Origin: Maratus speciosus
Taxonomy: Eukaryota > Arthropoda > Arachnida > Araneae > Salticidae
NCBI GenBank assembly: GCA_963932465.1
Contig: OZ010792.1
Coordinates: 186,343,377 to 186,407,376, forward strand
Direction: 5' to 3'
Length of the DNA stretch: 64,000 nucleotides
The number at the start of each line of letters is the position of its first letter. Positions within the stretch are counted from its first letter, which is position 1. This document shows positions 58,012 to 64,000 of this stretch, piece after piece. The notes beneath the pieces were generated by a model. The model saw only the letters and a program-made list of their open reading frames with translations. It ran no database searches and had not been told where the DNA came from. The translations under genes and the position numbers were made by a program.

Positions 58012-58814
58012 CCGTATTTACTCATGTATACCGTGCATGCGTGTATAACGCGCACCACGTACTTTACAAGTAAAAATGGCGATTTTTTTTTATCTCGTAT
58101 ATAACGTGCACCATGAAAGATTGAATTAAAGATTGTGCGGAAACATCAGCTAGGTGTTTTGCGTCCGCCATCAATGCTGGTCCTGGACAGCTTCCGTGGA
58201 CACACGACACCTGGAGTAAAAGCGAAAATTCGTCGCTCAAGTGATTTGGTTGTGATACTAGCTGGGGTGACGAAAGTGCAGCCGCCCTTAGATGTTGTCA
58301 TCGACCACGAATTTAAGGTTGCATTTCAGCATGCCTACAATCGGTGGATGACAACAGCAGATCACAACTTCACTCCAAGTAAAATAATGAAGCCTCTTTC
58401 TCAACTGTATGTAAGTGGATATGTGACGCTTGGAAATAATCCATATCAGCCGAGATGATAATAAAGAGCTTCAAAGTGACTGGAATTCCCCTCAGATGGA
58501 TGGAACTGAAGACGATGTAATTTATGAGGACATTGATTGTGCCAGTGATGATTGTGCCAGGATAACAGCGGTAGCGGCAATGAGAATTCCTAATTAGCAT
58601 TTTTAAAAATGTTACTAGCGCTGTAGTATAAAAAAGTGCAAGGAGTGAAATAAAGGTGCAGCAATACTTCTATTAAATAATATTTTTCCAGTTTGTAATG
58701 TAAATCGTGTAATTAAATACAGAAGTAAAAAATTATTCCGTATATAACGCACATCCGGGGTTTATTTCCTAAATTTTTTAAAATAAAGTGTGCGTTATAC
58801 ACGAGTAAATACGG
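58012..58814 (+). mobile_element. pogo/Tigger-like element, deletion derivative
   Basis: TIRs CCGTATTTACTCATGTATAC and (inverted) CCGTATTTACTCGTGTATAA lie between TA at 58010-58011 and 58815-58816. At 803 bp it is far shorter than an autonomous element and carries only the end of the transposase. Confidence 0.85.
58135..58458 (+). pseudogene. pogo/Jerky-type DDE transposase fragment
   Basis: A DDE_1-superfamily endonuclease fragment (pogo, Jerky and CENP-B group), which cuts and joins at TA sites. The 107-codon frame contains MLVLDSFRGHTTPGVKAKIR with a catalytic-type D in LDSFRGH. After that comes QPPLDVVIDHEFKVAFQHAY, where the usual third acidic residue follows QPLD and the arginine/tryptophan region (NRWM) comes next. 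It ends soon after TLGN. A downstream acidic stretch (about 58497-58560, with EDDVIYEDID in another frame) looks like the family's acidic tail. N-terminal HTH and CENP-B-type domains are deleted. Dead, but better preserved than the other transposases here. Confidence 0.8.
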
Positions 58815-58816
58815 TA

Positions 58817-59215
58817 TGCCCGATCCGGCAATCTAGGATTGGGGGAAATTTTTGCCAACTGGGGAAATTCTGCAGAAAAAATATGCAATTAATCTCGATT
58901 TTAACAATGAAGTACATAATTCTCTGAGATAGAAAAAATTTCTCTACAAATAAAAAGACCCGTATGGTGACCTTCACAAAATCGAACTTGGGATAATATA
59001 TACCATATATACTCGTGTGTAAGTTGAGAAAGTTTTGAAAAATAAAAGAAAATTCTATACCTACGGTAATACAGAATTTATGTAAGCCTATAACATATTG
59101 TAAAATTTTGGGGAAATTTTCATATGGATTCGGGGAAATGTTCGGAGTGAAAACATTTTCTTCACCCCTGGTGTTACAAATATTTTAGTAATTTGTAGAT
59201 GTTTAGGTGCAACAT
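58817..59215. other. AT-rich stretch with MITE-end fragment
   Basis: TACCATATATACTCGTGTGT near 59002 looks like another pogo-type terminus. Nothing else supported. Confidence 0.4.
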
Positions 59216-59766
59216 TTTCTCACTTTTCAAAACTGCTTCAATGGCATTCTTGCATCGAGTTATGAAAGTGATTTTTAAAATTTTCTGTACCACTACTTGA
59301 ATTCGGTGTTAAAATTTTTTGAATTGGTAGAAAGCAAATCATGCACATAAAATTCACACAATTAAAGAAAATCTCTCATTTCATTTGCTGTTGGAGCATA
59401 TTTTCCATTAGGTAGAAGAATAAAAAACTTTCAAAATGTTGCGGTTCCAAGTGAAATGTTCATAAAGTTGAATCAACATTTGATCAACGAATGGAATAAA
59501 AATATTTCTCCTGAAATACTCTTTTATAGAATCGGCTGGAACATTGGATCTTTGTTTTTGTTTTGATACAGTTCTTGGCATTTTAAGGTCAATATGAAAG
59601 TTACTGTCTTTCAAACAAGCTTCATCAAAAATTTCCTTGAAAGGGCTTTACGAATACGATTTAAGTGAGCCACAACATTGTTAACGAAATTTAAGGCAAT
59701 TAATAGGTCACTGTCACATTTTTGATATAATTTAGACAACGATAATAGCCCGGGAGGCAGATGAAC

Positions 59767-60057
59767 AGACCATCACCTTATCCAGTTGAGGGCTGAAATT
59801 CCAGAATTAGACAGAACTCAATTCGCATATTAAAATGCAACTGGTCTGCCTGCAATTTCCTGCAACCAAAGATATGAAAACATAGAAGACTGGGAGCAAG
59901 AAAACACAATGGTAAACCTACCAGTCAGCCACTAAAATCAGGTTTGCAGGTGTTTACTACCAAGATATGAGTTGACAAACTCGTTGCATTTTAATATGCA
60001 AATCGCGTTTTAACTAATCCTGGAATTTCATCCATCAACTCGATGAGGTGATGGTTT
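59767..60057. mobile_element. palindromic MITE family F, copy 1
   Basis: Inverted arms share ACCATCACCT, GCTGAAATTCCAG-like text and GCATATTAAAATGCAAC with the other side. Same family as 60583-60950. Confidence 0.75.
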
Positions 60058-60170
60058 GTGCAGCCACCTTCTGGTCCATAAAGTGTATGTAAATATATTC
60101 TGTAAGGTAAATAAAGAAGTTATGAAACCTAATACACATAACGAATTTTTCAAAAGTTTTGCCTTAGAAG

Positions 60171-60317
60171 CAGGGCTGCGGAGTCTGACCCATTTTTGAG
60201 TGAAAGAGTCGGAGTCGGATCTGTTAAAATTCCCGGAGTTGGAGTCATCCATTTTACAAGCAAGTCTGCGTTGTCGGAGTCTGATTTGTTAAAATTCCCA
60301 CTGACTCCACAGCTCTG
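60171..60317. mobile_element. hAT-type MITE, CAGGGCTGCGGAGTC ends
   Basis: CAGGGCTGCGGAGTC and, inverted, CAGAGCTGTGGAGTCAG. Flanks CTTAGAAG and TGTAGAAG agree at 6 of 8 bases. Several GGAGTCGGAGT-like internal repeats. Confidence 0.65.
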
Positions 60318-60582
60318 TGTAGAAGACTAGTCTCTGTCTTTTCAAGCTGCGATTGTTTCAAGGCTATGAATTTATATAATTCTATATATTCTTCATATAA
60401 TTCTATCATGGTCATGATGACTTCATGGTGTACTACCCACCTAGTTGGACAAACTTTTCGTAGTTTTTGTTTATTAATTTCCGGAGTATGTTTGTCAATA
60501 TTGTTAAGGAGGAGGTCCTGTCTCTTAGGAGTATTAAAAAAATTGTGTGTCATTTCAATTATGCCAGTAGACCAGGAGTCGG

Positions 60583-60950
60583 CAGCACAGACAATCACCT
60601 CATGGAGTTGGAGGCTGAAATTCCAATATTAGTTAAAAATCGATTCACATATTAAAACGCAATTGGTCTGCCAAGTCATATCTTGATGGAAAACACCCGA
60701 AAACCCGATTTTTGCAGCTGACTCGAGGGTTTGCCATTGTGTTTTCCTGCTCCCAGTCCTTCATGTTTTTATAGCTTTAGGTGCAGGAAAACACAATAAT
60801 AAACCTACGAGTCAACCACTAAAATTGGGTCTGAAGGTGGTTTCCACCAAGATATGCTTTGGCAGACAAGTTGAATTTTAATATGCTAATTGAGCTCTGT
60901 CTAATCCTGGAATTTCAGCTTCCAGCTCGATGAGATGATTGTCTGTGCTG
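60583..60950. mobile_element. palindromic MITE family F, copy 2
   Basis: Arms CAGCACAGACAATCACCTCA and its near-inverse, plus GCTGAAATTCC and AAACACAAT blocks shared with copy 1. Inserted in the hAT transposase remnant. Confidence 0.75.
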
Positions 60951-61112
60951 ACGTCTCCCAGTCTACAATGTATTTTCTTATTTCTATCACAAATGCAGCA
61001 TTTCTAATTGCTAAATTTAAACTATGTGAGTCACAATGAACATATAAAGCTTGCAGATATAGAGCTGATATACGAGACAGTACACAGCCAAACTTTCCGC
61101 TCATTGTACACT

Positions 61113-61559
61113 TAGGTCGAACCTAGGCCAATGAGATTTGGAAGGAGGCAGATGCTGCCCTCCTCCCCCCTCCCCTCCCACACACACAAACGAACTTTGA
61201 TCCGTAAATATTTTTCTAGTGTTTCTCACTTTTTATGGAGGGGGCCAGAGTGCCTGTCCCCCGCCCCCCCCCCCCCCCCCTCTGGGTGCACCACCATCCA
61301 TATATGCATATGTAAGAAAATCTAGTAAATATTTTTATAATCATGTGGGTGGGGAATTTTCGGAAAATCTTACTCACCAAGGATCTTTTTCTTTCAACCA
61401 GCAAGCAAATTACAACATACAACACTGTTCCTACTGGCTTCGGTACACAGTATTTATAAGCTCCAATATATTCACTCAAAATAAAGAAATACAGGAGTTG
61501 CATTTTGGTGCAAAATAAAATAAGTATTGCTTAGAAGTTAGGGATGCACCAGGTCTCAA
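61113..61559. other. stretch with poly-C tract, no gene seen
   Basis: CCCCCTCCC-type and poly-C runs near 61155-61180 and 61258-61280 flank transposon-end-like GGGTGCACCACC. Not resolved further. Confidence 0.4.
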
Positions 61560-62765
61560 AATGTACCAGAGCAAACCGGAATGATGTTCCGGTTCGTGAA
61601 ATTGTAACAAATATTGTTCTGGTTCATGGAATTAATAAAAAATATTATTGCAGTTTCATACATATAGCTTACTATGCTCTCTGTAACTTTTTTTTCTAAT
61701 TATTTAGAATTTTGAATGCATTTTTAAAAATTAGTTTTTCTATGGTTAAATATAAATTTGCTATACAGTAAAGTCCTGATTATCTGAGTTAATATGGACC
61801 AATCTCACCTCGGATAAACAAAAAACTTGTATAAACCAGATTTACACAAATCGTCACCAACTCAGGAAATATAAATTTTCACTTAACACTAGAAAGACAG
61901 GGAATTTTACTCAAATTTTATAAAAATTCACACCAGAATTTTTATTTTGAATTATTAACTTATTTATTTAACTAGTTTTTTTCCTTATTACCTTCGAAAC
62001 TAGTTTTATAAAGAAATTTCTGGTTCGAACCGAAATATATTCATTTGGTAGTGGTCAAAATGACCACTCACCATCTTTCTAGTGTTAATTCATTCATTTT
62101 TATGGTACTAGTAACATTTCTTTGATGTACATTTCCGTTACTTTTAAGAAAAACGGAGAATGAAATTGTTTATTTGAAAAAGTCCTTGATAGTTTTTTGT
62201 TTGTTGAATGCCAATATTGCTGCAGTATTATGCTACTGTATAGCTACCAATTTCTAAGATTTTTTTCTTCTCTCTAAAACTTACCAGTAAATTTTGCCTA
62301 ATTCAGTCGCCGAAATCTAACAATTGTCTACGATTAAATATGGCAAAAATTTGTATGCAATTTTAGAGGTAACAAAACCGTACAAATTGGCAGCTATATG
62401 ATTCTATTAGTGAAATGAAAATTGTAGGTCGGTGTAGCCTCTTCTTTCTGCTCAAAGTATTAAATAGTTTTTAAAATCGAACTTATACCTTTGGAATAGA
62501 TTATTTTCTTCTGGCCATTTTTTCCCCCATTCTGACCAGAAAATCAGAGTTCTAACTTTTTACGGCTACTCTTTCATCTACACCTAACACTTCATTTGTA
62601 ATAGCTGTTTCATAATAATGGAAGCTCTCAGTTCATCAGAAGAAAATAACTGGGTTAAAGCAGAAACTCGGTTAAGCGGGACTGTACTGTACTTTAAAAA
62701 AAAATTAGTCAACGATAATTTTGAAATAGCGTTTCAGTTCGTGAATTTTTCCATTTCAAGCCTTG
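61560..62765 (+). repeat. dispersed repeat D copy, split by pogo-like MITE
   Basis: 61560-61763 and 62692-62765 together match 21180-21660 in order (ATTCCGGTTCGT, CATACATATAGCTT, then GTGAATTTTTC). The break coincides with the TA-flanked MITE. Confidence 0.65.
61766..62689. mobile_element. pogo/Tigger-like non-autonomous element with TA duplication
   Basis: CAGTAAAGTCCTGATTATCT and (inverted) CAGTACAGTCCCGCTTAACC between TA at 61764-61765 and 62690-62691. Its right third matches the hairpin arm at 40842-40960. No transposase. Confidence 0.8.
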
Positions 62766-64000
62766 GGATGCACCGAATATTCGGTATCTATTCAGTATTT
62801 ATTCATGTTACTGAATATTCATTCAGTTATGCCAAATATCAACATATTTGTACAAATCGAATATTTAAAAAAAAATTAAACATTTTCAAAAATCTTACAC
62901 AACTTTTACTTTTAACTGTCAACTTATAAACATATTCAGAATAATCAGAAACAGAATCATATTTAAATAAAAGAGAATCTTTTTATTTTATTTATTTACT
63001 ATTTGTAAAGTATCACTTGAAAAAATTAACCATTAATGAGGATTTTCATAGGCATTTATGATCTACCAATGCAAGTTCTTGAGCATTGTCTAGTAAATAA
63101 TCTGTTTTTTGCTTTTTCACAAAAAGAGTGTTTCTAAACAAAATAGAAAAACGTTCAGAGTTTTGATAATAGACATCAAAAAGCACAATTTTTGTCCAGG
63201 AAATCAAAATCACAATTCACTTATTCAGTTATAAATACAGTGTATCTCATCTCACTCAAGGTCAAACATGGATTTTTGTTTGTTCCTTTAACAATAATGA
63301 AGATATCAAAACTATATTTTCAACAGACTTGCTTAGGATTTCTGTGAAATATGATATGATAAGAAGTTCTGGATATTGCCACCATTCATATCTAAACAAC
63401 TATGACCTAGACATTTTTTTATTCAGAATGCAGTTCACAGTAATTATACCGTGTCGTTGGTCAAAATTCAGTCAATTTCAATCATCACATTTAATAGAAA
63501 TAAAATTAATATGAAACAAATCTCGCTAAAATACCTACATTGTTGATAAAGCTGTGAATGAAAATTTAATTTCAGCTTGTAGTTACATACCTAGTATTTT
63601 TGATTGATTGTATTGTAATTGATGGAATAAATGGATTGAAATGTTCGTTGAAAGATTTTAAAAACAGTCTGTTTGTTTACAATCTCTACAAATGATTGCA
63701 AACCCCAGTTACTGATCTAGGATGCATTTAAAAACTTCCTTGCTGAATCAAAGGGAGTAGAAAAGTTATTCTTGCTGAGTTGCCACCATTTCAATAGATG
63801 GTTTTAAAATTTAACATTTTAATGCCTTTGAACTTTAAAATGTAAAAGTATTCGTCCAGCCGAATATTCGGTTCACCTGTATGCTGAATATGCCAAACAT
63901 GCACAACATGCCAATCGATGTAAGAAGCGAGTAAAAGAGCATCGATAAAAAATATTATTTTTTTAACCTTTGCCCTTTTTTATAGCCAGGCCCAGGCCGT
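62766..64000. mobile_element. hAT-like element, GGGATGCACCGAATATTCGG end, incomplete
   Basis: Starts at GGGATGCACCGAATATTCGG (62765), a common hAT terminus. Inverted CCGAATATTCGG and TGCTGAATATGCC recur near 63859-63890 as subterminal sequence. The interior is AT-rich without a recognisable transposase, and the right end is unclear or beyond the window. Confidence 0.45.

Larger units (their letters stand above)
59220..61112 (-). pseudogene. hAT transposase (ZMYM1/THAP-associated type), interrupted by three MITEs
   Basis: Read on the minus strand. It begins near 61104 with MSGKFGCVLSRI, ALYVHCDSHSLNLAI (the hAT C--H block after the catalytic core start). It continues at 60590-60320 with FFNTPKRQDLL, KLRKVCPTRWV and a helix rich in ELYEEYIEL. 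A degraded stretch follows at 60170-60060. At about 59740-59410 it reads KLYQKCDSDLL, LKMPRTVSKQKQRSN and SIKEYFRRNIFIPFVDQMLI. This order matches hAT proteins related to ZMYM1 and the P52rIPK family. The N-terminal zinc-binding domain and first catalytic D are not visible. Three palindromic MITEs (59767-60057, 60171-60317, 60583-60950) lie within it, with stops elsewhere. Confidence 0.75.

Noticed and set aside
61219..61518. Proline-rich frame
   Set aside because: The proline run is a poly-C tract at a transposon-like end, and the rest matches nothing I know.
62618..62929. 103-codon frame at 62.6 kb
   Set aside because: It crosses the junction of a pogo-like MITE, repeat D and a hAT-like end, so it is a chance frame.

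Overview
The window is eukaryotic, AT-rich and repeat-dominated. It has no ribosome-binding sites, no operons and no long open reading frame (the longest open frames are about 100-155 codons). I found no intact host protein-coding gene, no rRNA and no credible functional tRNA gene. Nearly everything I can recognise is transposon-derived: broken hAT, Tc1/mariner, pogo/Tigger-like and piggyBac-like transposases, palindromic MITEs and tRNA-derived SINE heads. Together with the low-complexity tracts this suggests an intergenic or heterochromatic block of a large arthropod genome. A chelicerate such as a spider is my guess from the style of the repeats; it is not proven by any marker gene.

Layout. 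0-3.5 kb: end of a hAT-like element, then the first copy of dispersed repeat A (1318-2072). 3.7-8.7 kb: a 5-kb hAT-type insertion (TSD CCTATAGA) holding a dead Tc1/mariner transposase, a degenerate ~135-180 bp satellite and a smaller hAT MITE. 8.7-11.5 kb: AT-rich with scattered repeats. 11.5-19.2 kb: a very GC-rich tandem repeat (two units plus a stub) whose first unit is split by a 4.5-kb hAT-type element (TSD TTTGCCCG) carrying a Tc1 relic. 19.2-22.6 kb: SINE head and repeat fragments.

22.7-39.7 kb: a tandem array of about eight ~410-bp inverted-repeat (hairpin) units, cut by three main transposon insertions. These are a 1.2-kb element at 22936-24130, a 10.35-kb element at 26119-36469 that itself holds a 7.6-kb hAT-type element with further nested insertions, and a piggyBac-like element at 37750-39244. 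The stems of different units differ in sequence but stay paired within each unit. This is the most unusual structure in the window.

39.7-43.5 kb: SINE split by a hAT MITE, a 1.3-kb inverted repeat and MITE-like repeats. 43.6-52.6 kb: a 9-kb TIR/TSD-bounded element built from ~510-540 bp tandem repeats, interrupted by a 6.5-kb second element with GTGACGTCAC-rich ends, a ~284-bp higher-order repeat and a piggyBac-like MITE. 52.8-57.5 kb: second copy of repeat A, then a series of palindromic MITEs. 58-58.8 kb: pogo-like remnant with a DDE fragment. 59.2-61.1 kb: dead hAT transposase with three MITEs inside its reading frame. 61.5-64 kb: pogo-like MITE in another repeat, then a hAT-like terminus.

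The nesting gives a clear relative order of insertions. No genes work together here. The biological interest lies in the repeat structures and in what they might make as RNA.
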